64,000 nucleotides of DNA from Paramecium octaurelia (Eukaryota > Ciliophora > Oligohymenophorea > Peniculida > Parameciidae), in contig CAJJDP010000042.1 in the NCBI GenBank assembly GCA_905182995.1, positions 302,417-366,416 on the forward strand. The letters are read 5' to 3'. Positions within the stretch are counted from its first letter, which is position 1, and each line of letters starts with the position of its first letter. The notes under the pieces were generated by a model. The model saw only the letters and a program-made list of their open reading frames with translations, did no database searches and was not told the DNA's origin. This document shows, piece after piece, positions 12,480 through 24,404 of this stretch. Made by a program: the position numbers and the translations under genes.

Positions 12480-15121
12480 TCAAAATTTTTCTTTCAACAA
12501 TTCATTCATTGAATCCCTTCTACTATAATACAAGGGAATGCTAAATTTCCTTGGTTCTGACTCATGATAATTAATTGTCTTAACTTTTGGATACTTGAAG
12601 AGTCTTTCATACTTCCTCAAAGCATAAATCACGTTGGACGTAGGCATATAACCAAAGTAATTCATTAATCTATCGATATTGAAATTAGTTGTTTGAAATT
12701 AATCGTCAAACTAATTCATTTATAAGTCATTAAAATCAAGTTGAAATTATTGTGAAGTTTAATTTTTGGGTGAATTATTTAGTTGATCATCTTCAGACTC
12801 AGATTTCAATTGCCTATCGGAATCTCTATAGACTGATTTTAGATTTAAAAAAATTCCAACCTTCTTCTGTTAAGTTTAATTTCTCTATCTTATCAAGAAG
12901 GAACTGTTTTTTTTTAAAGGTGGAACTGGAGGAGGTCTAGTTAATTGCTTATCTAATAGGGATTCTTTTTAACCATGACTACTGAAATCTTTTGTAGCAT
13001 AAGTCGAAAATAACTTCATGTCAACGTCATCAAGTTAAGTATTAGAAAGGTTTGCTTTGTATTCTTCAACTGTGTCTTTAATTGCTGAATGCATCATTAA
13101 ACATCGCACTTTCTCATTGTTTCTCTGTATAAAATGCCTTTATTATGTAGATGGTCTTAAATCAGCTTTCTTGATTCTCTACAGGATATCTGGCTTGTAT
13201 GACAGAAGTGGACAATCAATATTTAGATGATCAGCCATTTTACAATAATTACAGCATTTTTAAACAATTTAGAAATTCTAATTAAAAATTATATTGTCTT
13301 TAATATGATGAAACCTTTGAAAATCTTTAGAATTTTAGTTTAATAACTACAATAACGATGAACGATTAATCTTAAATATTTTGGTAAAACCTTGGCTTTT
13401 AACTGATGTTTTTGATTAAAATCCAGAAAAGAATTAATATTCGCCAAATGTTTCCCCAGCTTTTAATGATTATAATAGTTTTTGACTATTTTCCTCATAA
13501 ATATTAACAATCCCTTCTTGTATATAATAGAGGCTTTGATCATTTAGATCATTTCTGTGATATATGACATCTCCTGGAGTAAATTTAAATTCTATCAAAT
13601 ACTGAGAAAGTTGTTTGAGGGTTGATTAAGAGAACTGGTTATTTAGAATCTTAATTTTCTTCATAATATTCATCTAAACATCTTAGACGAGTTCCTGTTT
13701 TAAGCCAATAGGCAGATCAGCTTTAATTTTATTGATGTCATCCTTATTCTCATTGGCTTCATTTTCACATTGATATTTGAGATAGTTTCTGATTCTGCTC
13801 TGAATTTACAAATCCACTTAACTATTTTTCATAAAGGCATTCATAATTATAATAGATCGCCTAAAAGATAGAAATAGAATAATTACTTATATTTTTACTA
13901 GACTTCATATTGACTCTTGAGTATCATTCCAATTTGACTAATTGAATAACCGAACATACAACTGGAGAGAATCATCATCAAATTAGCAGCCAAGGTTTCG
14001 AATTGATTAGTAGGTGTTATGTCTCCATAGCCTACAGTAGACATAGTCATGGTTGCCCAATAAAATGAAGTGTTATACTTCTCCCAGATTGCCCCATTTT
14101 ACAGGTTCCGTTAAATCAACCAAGATTGACCTTGTTCTATGGTTATCTCACCTACGTAATGCCAAATACATGCCATGACATGGGCATATGAAAAGATCAA
14201 AATTGTGAGTTATATGACATCAATAGCGTAATGGTATTGTCCCTTCAAGTAAAGAATTTCATACAGGCTTTCATAATTTTGATTGAGTTTTTTGTAAGAG
14301 ATGAAAATGATAATGATACAAAAGGCGCCTTGCCACTGAATGTTATCGAAAATTGGGAAAAATGAAATGATTAGGGTGAAGATATATATTAGATCTTCGA
14401 ATAGGTTCTTTTTTAGGAAGTCTTTAATTCTTTCAGTCTTATCATATATGGTTTCTCCATTTACGATTAATGGACTATTGATTTTGATAAAAACATCAAA
14501 AAAGACTTAAAATATAATAATAATAAAGAGGACTTAGAAAATTGAAGTTTCCTATTAAAATGAGATCATAAAAGGTGTAATCCATAAAGTGACTATCTGA
14601 ATGAAGAGGGACCATATGGTTAAGATGATTGAAACATGACTACCTGAGATAATGAATGGGATGCGACTGTGAGTATATTGATTTCCTTAAATTATGATGC
14701 ATTTTTACTTTTAGTTTGTCTTTGCCACCAATCTTGATGTAAAAGATACTTATTTTCTTTACTCAACACATAAGAACGCATGAGGAGAATGTTTTTGAAC
14801 TTTTAAACAAGGGAATTTCTATTAATTGTCCTCAGGAAACTTGTTCGATATAAACCAATCTTAAATTCAGATCTTCTTTTTCTTGTCAACTGTATAAAGA
14901 AGAGAAGGAATGAATACCTATTTGCTTATTTCTTATTTGAGAATTGTGGACTCGCAATGAGTAGTATTTTTCATTTTATTTGGAGGCAAAGATGAGTTGG
15001 AGTCTATTTATTAGAATTGGAATTTTTGTAATTGATCTTAATCAAATTTCAATCTCGGACCATTGGGATGGAGATCTCTATTCTATTCATTTGAGTCAGA
15101 TATTTGTTTCAAAATACTCAT
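12480..15121 (-). CDS. Voltage/cyclic-nucleotide-type K+ channel with CNBD and C-terminal CCHC knuckle
   Basis: The start is MSILKQISDSNEQNRDLHPN at 15121. After a basic N-terminal region come six membrane segments, a pore with the K+ selectivity filter TVGYGD (14021-14038) in FYWATMTMSTVGYGDITP, a C-linker and a cyclic-nucleotide-binding-like domain (FTPGDVIYHRNDLNDQSLYY). Past the CNBD lies KCCNYCKMADHLNIDCP, an exact CX2CX4HX4C zinc-knuckle pattern (13212-13256), then a polar tail ending MNELLKEKF. Eukaryotic members (EAG/HCN/CNG superfamily) carry voltage- or cNMP-modulated K+ currents, which in ciliates act in ciliary and surface membranes. The start codon lies 11 bp downstream of the HMGCS-HMGR stop. 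The exon join before S1 is uncertain; K+ selectivity and family are firm. Confidence 0.9.
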
Positions 15122-15132
15122 TAATATAATTA

Positions 15133-18100
15133 TCACAATCTCGGTTTATAAAATAGTTGAATAGCATTCATGGCTTAATCCTTGAGATGACTTAATTACG
15201 GAGTTATCTTCTGTTCCAATTCTTAGATCAGAGACAATAGCAGTTTGTTGTGCTCATTATAAAATGAAGCCAAGATCTCCCTATTCTCCCCGAGTATCAG
15301 TTTCTAGTTAGCAATCAGCCAGTAAGTATACACATTAGGTTCGGATAGAGTTGATCTATTATAGCAATAATACCTTACTTGTTCCACTTTTAGGTGTCTC
15401 TTGTCAAAGTCATCTAAATCTCAATGACTCTTCCAAGTAATTTGATCTCTTCAATTATCGACGGACTGAAATTCTTCAAAGAAATACAATCACATAGTAG
15501 CATCATTGTACAAGACAATCGTTTTTATCTAGTGCATAAGAATTCATCACAACTGAATTAACCTTGTTTTGCTTATTACAATAACTCAAATGATTTGATA
15601 TGCGCCAAAATGATGTTATTCAATTCAGCCATCAATGCTTATCTTAATTCAGGGAATCCAATAAACTGATCGATATTGTATTCGAAGATGTGTATTAATT
15701 CATTCATTAACGACAATCCATATTTCAGAGACACTGCTCCACCCAAACATGGTTTCTAATTCAAAATGAAATTCTTAGATCTATCAAAATCAAGACTTAA
15801 CATATTGAAGGACAGTAAATTGATCAATATGGCTAAAAGCTTTAATTTTGATGTCAAATTATTGGACTTATATAATTCAGCCTCTCTATTAATCTTGACT
15901 GTGTTCAACACTGAAAACAAATTCTTCAGCCATTCTTGACCTTTCAATCCGAATATTTGTCTATTAATTGGAGAGTCATCAGCATAATTTAAATTGATCT
16001 TATTTTAATCGCATTCAAAGACTACATGTAAATCTACTTTTTCTTATGTGTCAATTAAATCAAAAGACCCTGAAAAAGTGCAGAAGGCTTTCATTTGCTT
16101 TCCTTTAGCCTTTCCAATCTCATAAAATATATTGTAAGCCTTTAGAAATTCTAAAGCTGTTTACTTATTAAAACTATTTCTATTTTTCATAAACAGAACT
16201 GCTTCATCAACCAGATGTTCTGGTATCCCACTTGCTATTGCAATATTTCTAGCATGCAACGTCATATGTCCCTTTTAAATACCTTCAACAGCCAATGCTC
16301 TTAATGCTGCAAAATTGGAAGCTAAACCCACGGAAACGATGATTTCAGCCAACTTCTGAGAGTCAGGATAATCCAATATAGACAAAATCTATGAATATAA
16401 TGGATTTTGAGGTAGCACTCCTCCTTAGGTTCCAACACTTATAGGAACTGTTAATTCACCTATAAATTTATTGTCAACTATTTTATAGGATGAAAGTGGC
16501 TTGTATTATCCATTAATTGATGCATAACCATGTAAAGATGCATTAACTGCCCTTGCATCTTGTCCAGCAGCATTGCACACAGCCTCAATCCCATTAATAA
16601 TCCCTTTATTATGTGTTACTGCCCTATAAATATCGAGTTCTGCAAATTGATATGCCTCCATCATTAATTTAGCAACTTCTTTGCCAGTCAACTATTTATA
16701 ATTCATCTTATCTATATCCAAACAGAACTGACATGTTACCTTTCTATTCGTGCATAGATTAGTCAAGATTTTGATTCCAACTCTGGTTCCAGTAATCTCA
16801 GCTATCAAAGGAGCAACAAACTCCAGAATTGTGTTAACCAAATTGGCCCCCATACTATCACATACATTAACAAATATATCCACACTACCTTGTCCTCTAC
16901 CTAAATTTCGACATTTCACATCTTCAAGTCCTCCTCCTCTTTTCACCATACTTTGACATGCTTAATTCCCTCTATTTATTATGGTCTGTCTATTTGAATC
17001 TATTAAACATTCAACTTTTGAAAAGTTCTAAATATCTAACAATTAGATTTAGCCCATCATTACAGGACGACTTGAGTATGTTTAGAAACCAGTACCTGCT
17101 TCGCTAATAGTTTTAGCTGCTGCACTTGCTGCTGCAATTACAGAAGGCTCTTCTATTGCCATAGGTACAGAATAGCATTGACCATTAATCATGAAATTTA
17201 ATCCCAAACCAAGAGGATAGGAAATCTTTCCAATACAATTTTCAACCATTAAGTTTGCATTCTATAATGACAATCCTCCATCCTTAAAAGGTTCAACATT
17301 TACATTCATAGTTTTTTCTAATTAATCCAATCGTTATTAAATTGTTTTCTTATAAAATCCAGTCCATAATTAATTATATTACTTTTAAGATTGTTAAGTA
17401 CTTTAATCCGTAATGCTATTATTATTAGTCATTTAATCTCGAATTTACTGAATCTTATTGATGGGTTTAGAATTATCAACCACTATCATATCTGAAGTTT
17501 AGTTTAACTCAAATTGTTTATGAACAAGATATTCTCTTCTATACTTGTCATCTATAGATTTCAAATAAAAGGTCCCTGGATATAAGTCAACCTATTTTGG
17601 TTAATATTATTGGTTATTCTTATTGTAATTTATTTCTCGTTGTTACATGATGTGATCATATTCAATACAGGGTATTCTGATTCTTTATTGGAGTCTTTCT
17701 TGCAATTTCAACTTTTGTTTCAATACTCCTGTTGATTTGTTGCATCTCAAAAAAAAGAGTGAAGCTGCACAGCCTGATCCATATGAGAACATCATTATTC
17801 TTTTATTTATTAAGTCATCTTAGGTTTAAATCAAACTTACTAATCCTGCATATAGAGCTCCTGTATAGATATTACCTAATTCTCTTGACAAAAGACAAGA
17901 TGGTAGAGCCTTATTCAACCAATCATTCTAATAGAATTTAAGCATTTGTGATTATTTTTCATTGAAATTTTAGAATGTGAATCCAGTCTCAACTTTTTAG
18001 ACAAATGATTCATTCAACTTGACTCTTAAGAAGGACTTCTAAACCATCTTATGAAAAGGACTGTGAAAACAATAAAAATCAGCATTCACATTGTTGTTTT

Positions 18101-18821
18101 TCCTAAAATAGGATTGAATACAATTGTCTATAGATGATAAATAACTTTATATTGACAACTGGCCATCGACAGTGGGATACTCGCTGTGAAAGTTTGGCTT
18201 ATAAAAATCGTAATTATCTTTCATATAAGTAGTTCTAATTGGTTCTAGTGTAAAAGTTGCATTCGGAGCGATTAACATTGCCACTGCTCCTGCTCCTCCA
18301 GTAGTACGTGCTGATCCTTTAGCATAAACTGCTATATCAGTACAAACAACAAGGCCTAATCTACCATCCCAAGCCTCACTCTACATCCAATTAATAGTAT
18401 TAAATAAAGCATTGGTTCCTCCATAACATGCATTTATTGAAGTCACTCCTTCAATATTTGTATTTTCACCAAACAATCTCATAAGGGTTGTCTTAGTTGA
18501 TTTAGATTTATCTAATAATGACTCTGTGCCCACTTCCAATCTACCTATTAATGCAGGATTAATTTAATATTTCTCTAATAGATTAGTGACAACTAACATA
18601 GAGATCTCTACATACCTGTCAATGCCATGGTGTTTACATCTTCAAAAGGTCTTACAAAGGCCATATTCACTTATCCCAATCCTACGGTATACTTACCCTG
18701 CGAAACATTATCAAATAATTCTGAAAACTATATATTTTTTAGTACCTAATTCTGCTTGATTAACATAGGTCTTAGGGAAGTAGATTTCAATCGCTTCAAT
18801 ACCAACATTAGTTGCTTTCAT
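15133..18821 (-). CDS. Fused HMG-CoA synthase - class II HMG-CoA reductase
   Basis: One frame, with short introns, contains two complete mevalonate-pathway enzymes. HMG-CoA synthase comes first (start [19 protein letters not shown]). Its catalytic residues are all visible: Glu in [15 protein letters not shown], Cys in [13 protein letters not shown], His in [13 protein letters not shown]. Its usual C-terminal motif [20 protein letters not shown] is intact. A linker of about 45 polar residues leads without a stop into a class II reductase ([16 protein letters not shown]), with Glu in [13 protein letters not shown], Lys in [13 protein letters not shown], Asp in GQDARA and His in [12 protein letters not shown] further stretch of roughly 300 residues of unknown function follows, ending FYKPRL. 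No membrane segment is evident, so the enzyme is expected to be soluble. It should convert acetyl-CoA plus acetoacetyl-CoA through HMG-CoA to mevalonate. Confidence 0.9.
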
Positions 18822-19031
18822 GAATATTATTATATATTTAAATTTTATATTATTGTTTAAATCAAGCCTCCATTATCAGAAATCAATAAATTCACAGATA
18901 TTTAAATATCATTTTATAATATTCTTGTATAATTATATAATCTATAATAATTCTGTAAGTTGGTAATATTTAGGGAAGTTATTTGAATGTAAAATGCATT
19001 TATTGTGTACTGTAAAATAATATATTTGATA

Positions 19032-19516
19032 TCATTGTTTTTTTGCTTGGACCTTCTTTTTGTCTCCTCCTTATTACTATTGCTTTCCTTTTTATCCTTA
19101 TTTTTAAGTTTGTTGTTATTCCTTTTATTCTTTAGGCTATTATTATTGCTTTTATTTTTGATCCTTCTTTTCATCTTTGACTTCAACTTCTGCATCCTCC
19201 TTCAATTTCTTAATTCTGAGCATACCCTATTTGGCAGACAAACCTGCTGGAGTACTCATGATAGATTAATCACTTACTTTACTTCCCAAGCTCCACCTGC
19301 AATTTGTAATCCTGTTTGTGTGCATCTCCAAATACCAATAGCCTATCTTTTCAATGAATGCTAAATATCTAATTCAATTCATACAGCTCCGGTGAAGGTG
19401 TTAAAATATCTCTGATGCTAAGAAATTTCAAATTTCTTGATTATTTTTCTCAAAGAAGCACCATATCTGGTACCATATTTACCTGTAATTCCCACCTTCT
19501 TTGTTTTTTTGGTCAT
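19032..19516 (-). CDS. RPL43: Large-subunit ribosomal protein eL43 (L37a) with Gln/Lys-rich tail
   Basis: The start [20 protein letters not shown] at 19516 and [10 protein letters not shown] match the invariant N terminus of eL43. After a 24-nt intron the frame continues as [20 protein letters not shown], and after a 23-nt intron as [19 protein letters not shown]. The protein is about 145 residues, against about 92 in most eukaryotes; the excess is a C-terminal tail rich in Gln and Lys, largely encoded by TAA and TAG. eL43 normally binds zinc through two Cys pairs. Here the first pair is replaced in RYFNTFTGA and only one Cys remains of the second (WRCTQTG), so the zinc site looks lost. It could be the working ribosomal protein or a diverged paralogue. 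Confidence 0.85.
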
Positions 19517-20235
19517 ATTTCAAATAAAAATAAAATCTTTAATTTATTTAGTTTAAAATACATTATTCATTATTATTATTATCTATAATTATCAGATATC
19601 GTTATGGAACAAATTATGTTCAAAAAACAAGCACAACCTAGTAAATCAATGTTCAAGCTATATGGTATCTGGTTTTAGAGTCAGCAAATGTTATACTTAA
19701 TTGACAAAATCAACAAAGGATATTGAATAAACAAGAAAAGCAAAGATTTATTTCATAACCCATAAGAAAAATATATGTAGTAATCTGATGCCATAGAAAC
19801 ATTGCAATTCTATATTAATGTTCAGAGTTAGAATACTTTAGAAGGTTTGATACAAACAATGTGGCCTGGAAAATATGAAAAACCCTTAGAAAAAAAGAAA
19901 AGATATAAATTTAATGATGAGCTAATCTATAATTGTAAAGAGATTAAGTATGCTTTTTGCGATGTGAAATAAGATATACAAATTTCAATTAGAAACTTAG
20001 AAGCATAGGTGCACATTATATTGTCAAAAAAATAATCTGACAAATAATGCACAATTATTAAATTATGTTACTTTAATCTTTTATTCTATGTGATTTTCAA
20101 ATTAAATTTTAAAGAAATCACATTAATAGGTTCAGTATAATTAGAAATTATAGAAATTATGAAAATTCGAAAACTGTTATATTAATTTTAAAATTAATTG
20201 GTAATCATTATAAGAAACTGTCTAAATCCAAGATT
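19517..20235. other. Region between eL43 and the second channel gene, holding only a doubtful gene remnant
   Basis: Apart from the broken frame listed separately at 19604-20049 nothing was recognised. The remainder is AT-rich, and the last 100 bases contain only short chance frames. Confidence 0.4.
19604..20049 (+). pseudogene. Possible broken or degraded gene with in-frame TGA
   Basis: A frame opens with ATG at 19604 (MEQIMFKKQAQPSKSMFKLY) and meets TGA at 19724-19726 after 40 codons. The same frame then continues with coding-like composition (IETLQFYINVQSQNTLEGLI, TMWPGKYEKPLEKKKRY, KYAFCDVKQDIQ). I could not find a GTA...TAG intron that removes the TGA without shifting frame. Options are a pseudogene, a short 40-residue gene with chance similarity downstream, or a start further downstream. 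No family was recognised, and the 3' limit is arbitrary. Confidence 0.3.
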
Positions 20236-22964
20236 TCACCTTATAAAATCATGTTATTTAAAACCAATCGTTTTTTTCCCTTAGGATTTCATTTTATCAT
20301 ATTTTTATAATCTTACAAAGGAATATTTGCTTGGAATCATATATTGTCTGCTTAATCTAAATTTTTTTATGTATTTCAAGAAAGATTCAATGATCTTGTC
20401 AAAATTATTATCTGGAAAATAGTGAGAGTAAATTATCATTTTATCTAATCCTTCGATTATATTTAATGGTTCAGGATTACTATCATTTTCGTAATTAGAT
20501 GATTATTTAATGAAATTCTGTTATTAACCTAAAGATGCAGTTTTTTAGATAGGTTCATGACGCTTGGTTTAATTAGCAGTAAAAACACTTTATTCAGCAA
20601 AGAAAAGGCTTTTCCTTGGTCTTTAACCATACCGTAGAATGTCAGTTGGTTTTAGTAATGGAGATTCTGTTTTAAGAGGAGATGCAGGTATAAATTTTGA
20701 TCTTTGACTTATTCTCCTCTTTTCACTAGGTAAACCATAGGACAAAGTCAAAATCTAATCACTTTTTTTTTCATGTTTAATACTTTCTTCAGGGGATTCA
20801 TTTGATTCATTTATAGATCCTATTTGTTGGATATCTCCTCCAGTCGCATTATCTAAATCGTTTGATGTTTTGATATGCTTTGAACTTTACATTAGACTCT
20901 CCTAATAATAAACACCTTAACGAATTGCCTTCCTTTTGAATTAGGAGCGTTCTTAAAAAGAATCTTAAAAGAAACTCTTCTTGATTACTCTTTCCAAATC
21001 AGGTTTATAGTGTATATAAGGACATTTCCAAATAGAATGGGATTCTTGGCAACAATAACACTCAATAGTAGAAGAATGATAATGAAATAGAATTTAATCC
21101 TTCAACAAATGAAATTTTTAAAAATCATTATTATAAGAATTCAGTATTTTCAAAAATTGATTCCTAGATATATAATAGATTTGACTGAAATCACAACTAA
21201 TTGCAGTACCTAATCTCTTTTGATTGGTCAAAAATTCTAATTCTCCAAAACACTATCCAGTTGTAAATTTTTTGAGTACTTTCCCTGAGTTGTCATCAAT
21301 CAAATTAACTTCTCCTTTCCATACAATGAAGATATTGCACTCATCTATTTACTTTTATTGGTAGATGATTTCTCTTGGCGTATATGACTATAGATTTAAT
21401 TCACAAGCAATTTAAGGGAGAATTTCTTCTGAAAAATTTTTGTTAAAAAAAGGAATGCATTGCATAACTCTAAATTATACATCTTGAATTAATTCTGATC
21501 TTAATGTAGTTGGTAATTTCTCAATAATACCACTAATCTCATTTTTGTAAAGTTTTTCTTATTTATGATAATGATACTTTAAATAATTTCTAATTCGACC
21601 TTGGAGTTATTCTGCAACCTGATTGTTATTCATGTATTCATTAATCAACAACAAAGTTCTCTTATATTGTTATTTTTAGACATCCATATTTGTAAATATT
21701 GACCCAATTTGATTCATTGAGAAGGCAAAAATTCCACTTGAAAATATCATGAGCACAATGGCACATTATACTTCATAAATATTTTTACCTGATATATCTC
21801 CATATCCAACCGTTACCATTGTGGTTGTTGCCCAATAAAATGAATACACATACATCGATAAAATACCAGCACCATCAAACTTTGGATCTTGAGTCCAGGA
21901 TATCTCATTCAACTCTGTACTTTTGACTCCAACATAATACCAAATACATGCCATAAAATGGGCAAAATAAAATGTAATAATTATCAACTATATTAACTTT
22001 ACTATTTCAGTAAGAATTGAAGATTCCACAAAGGTTTCTTCATATTTAGTTAAGTATTTTTTCAATTTAATAAAATTCAAACCAAATTGCACTAATACTA
22101 TAACTTCCTAAAATCCACTAGCTCTTATTCCTATATCACTTATGACAAATATTAAGGTAATAAAATATATTATGTCTTCATGCATTTCATTTGAAACATA
22201 ATGTTTCAAAATGCTAATTCTATTTTTTATCAATTTACCTTAATCAAAAATACCTCTATTAAACTTAATTACTAAATCTGCTGCAAATATGTATGTTAAA
22301 GCACTCTCAAAGGCATCAATATTTCTACTCGAAGACGGAGTAAAGGCTATTTTAAATGGCAACCACCACAATAATATTGTTAATTAAAGAGCTCTAAAAA
22401 ATTCCCATATTAACATCACTTTACTTGCAGGATTAAAGACAGGCAGTTTTCTAAAAATCTAATTTTTAACACTCTCCTCAGAAATCTGCAGTTATTTTAT
22501 ATTTTTCCAATTTTTTTTTTTGAGCATAACCTCCATTAGATTTTCTCTTATTTGTTCCCCAAGAATACTTGGAAATATGTATGCTTTCTTTTTTAATTTT
22601 TCTATAAATTATTTTGAGAGATTATTGATAGCCAACATTTTAGTTATCCCACTATTTCTTTGATGCACTTGCTTATCGTTTTTATCTAAGAAATTATTTT
22701 ATTATTGGAAACTCTTCAATGAATACATATCTTTATTTTTGCTCTTCGAAATACTAATATCTTTAAAACGAAGGTTCTGTATTGAATTTACTTATGGTAT
22801 GGAATCCGATTCAGAGTTTTCCTTAAAAGGTATGTCTTACATATCTAAATGAATCAGTTACGGTCTAAACGAATCCGAGATTCTAGAAGAACCTAGTTTA
22901 TCACAAAAATTACACCTGCTTATTTTAAGTCATTATACAAAGTTTAATCTAAATCATCAATCAT
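20236..22964 (-). CDS. Second K+ channel with CNBD and C-terminal zinc-knuckle-like motif
   Basis: The start is MIDDLDQTLYNDLKQAG at 22964, followed by a 23-nt intron. Membrane segments begin near ASKVMLIWEFFRALQLTILL, and a pore carries the K+ filter TVGYGD in FYWATTTMVTVGYGDIS (filter near 21798-21815). After S6 and the C-linker (YKRTLLLINEYMNNNQVAEQ) comes a CNBD in which FTTGQCFGELEFL is followed by QKRLGTAI, close to the phosphate-binding cassette. A CYCCQESHSIWKCP motif follows (21022-21060), then a long polar tail ending TIGFKQHDFIR. It is a relative of the channel at 12.5-15.1 kb, with the same domain order and tail motif, but too different to be a recent duplicate. It likely carries cNMP- or voltage-modulated K+ current. 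Confidence 0.9.
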
Positions 22965-24404
22965 ACCTATTAGAAATTGTTATAATTATTTATTTAACTT
23001 TAATTCGTTTATCTTAAATATATTATTCATTCAAACTTTTTCACATACTACTCATAGAATTAATCAAGGGTTAATATAAATACGGACTTATTTTAAATAT
23101 ATCCTCTTATAGTAAAAGTAAAATTAAATATTTACTTAATAAACTATTTATTTTATTGAAAGAGTAAGAAGTAACACTAACTAAGAACTAAATATAAATC
23201 TAGAGTCATATATGATAATCATTAAAATATAATATTAATTATAGGTAATGAAAAATTATTTAAGAAATAAATGTTGAAATAATGAGTAAAGTGAATTATT
23301 CTTTTAATAATACAATCAAAACTTTAGTTAGTTCAGTTAATAATTATTCCTTCGATTTCAAAGAGCATTGCTTTTTGATATGATAATTAAGCATTTTCAC
23401 CTTTTTCAAAACATTAGGATTACCTTTTTAAGATAGTAAGTAATCAGTTCGAATATGTATCATTTAAAAACTAAATTTGAAAGACAAAATTTACTCAATT
23501 TGAAATTTATGAATGTATTCACAATATTTTATAATTTTTGGACTCTGAAACATAATTGGAGTATTTGCTTTATGGATGAATTTCCAAGTATATTGTTACA
23601 AATTAATTTTCTTTATTTTCAACTGCAATTAGTGTTATGGATGTTGCACTAATAGTAACTTTCAAACTAATTATAATCTTAAATCATCTAATAATTGAGA
23701 TATTATCAAATATTTGAGAATTTGTTGGTATGAATTTTTTTAAATAATTTAGAGATCCAAGACTATTTCAAAATAATCATTGTTTTTCAAGGAATCATCT
23801 ACTTAACAAAACATTCTTTCTTCAATTTTAAATTATATTGATTAGCTACAAGTTAAGAGTCAAAATTTTAAGTTTTTAAATGTCCAATTTATATTAAGAT
23901 AAATCATAAGAGATTTTTTTCATCTTTAATTTATATCTCCTTAGTTGAGGAAGAAGTAATATAATTTACATAAAGAATTATTCTATGCATTAGTTAGATT
24001 AAATAAAAGATTCAACTTTTTTTTGGTAAATTTCTGTGCCAATGTGGAATTAATAAAGAAGTACATTTACTAATTTTGAATCTATTGTAATCTTTCAAAG
24101 TTAAATCATTAAATATAGATATAATTTTGATATCAAGGATAAAAATATATTAAATTCAAATAGACCCAATATTTCCATAATGAAGAATTAATAAAACCCT
24201 AAATGAATTTATTAAATAAACCAAAAGCATTTATTAAATAATGATTTTTTGAGCTAATTATTGAAATAAACATATATAATTTAGGGATTTTTCTAGTGTA
24301 TGGTCATCAGGTCTAGAATAATTCTAAGTTCAAATTGATCTATTTATGCTTATGTATAAGGTTTCAAAATTATATTAAAATATTAAATAATAATCATGCA
24401 TACA
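22965..24404. other. Long AT-rich intergenic region, no gene seen
   Basis: About 1.4 kb with only chance frames, the longest about 65 codons at 23455 with no recognisable composition. With TGA as the only stop in AT-rich DNA such frames are expected. It probably holds the upstream regions of the flanking divergent genes. Confidence 0.5.

Noticed and set aside
16750..16956. Plus-strand frame opposite the reductase
   Set aside because: It is antisense to a strongly conserved part of HMG-CoA reductase and is a shadow.
19005..19364. Plus-strand hydrophobic Leu/Phe-rich frame
   Set aside because: It is the complement of the Lys/Gln-rich eL43 tail and has no independent support.
23455..23652. Small protein in the 22.9-24.4 kb gap
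   Set aside because: It is a 65-codon chance frame with no motif, leader or in-phase exon.
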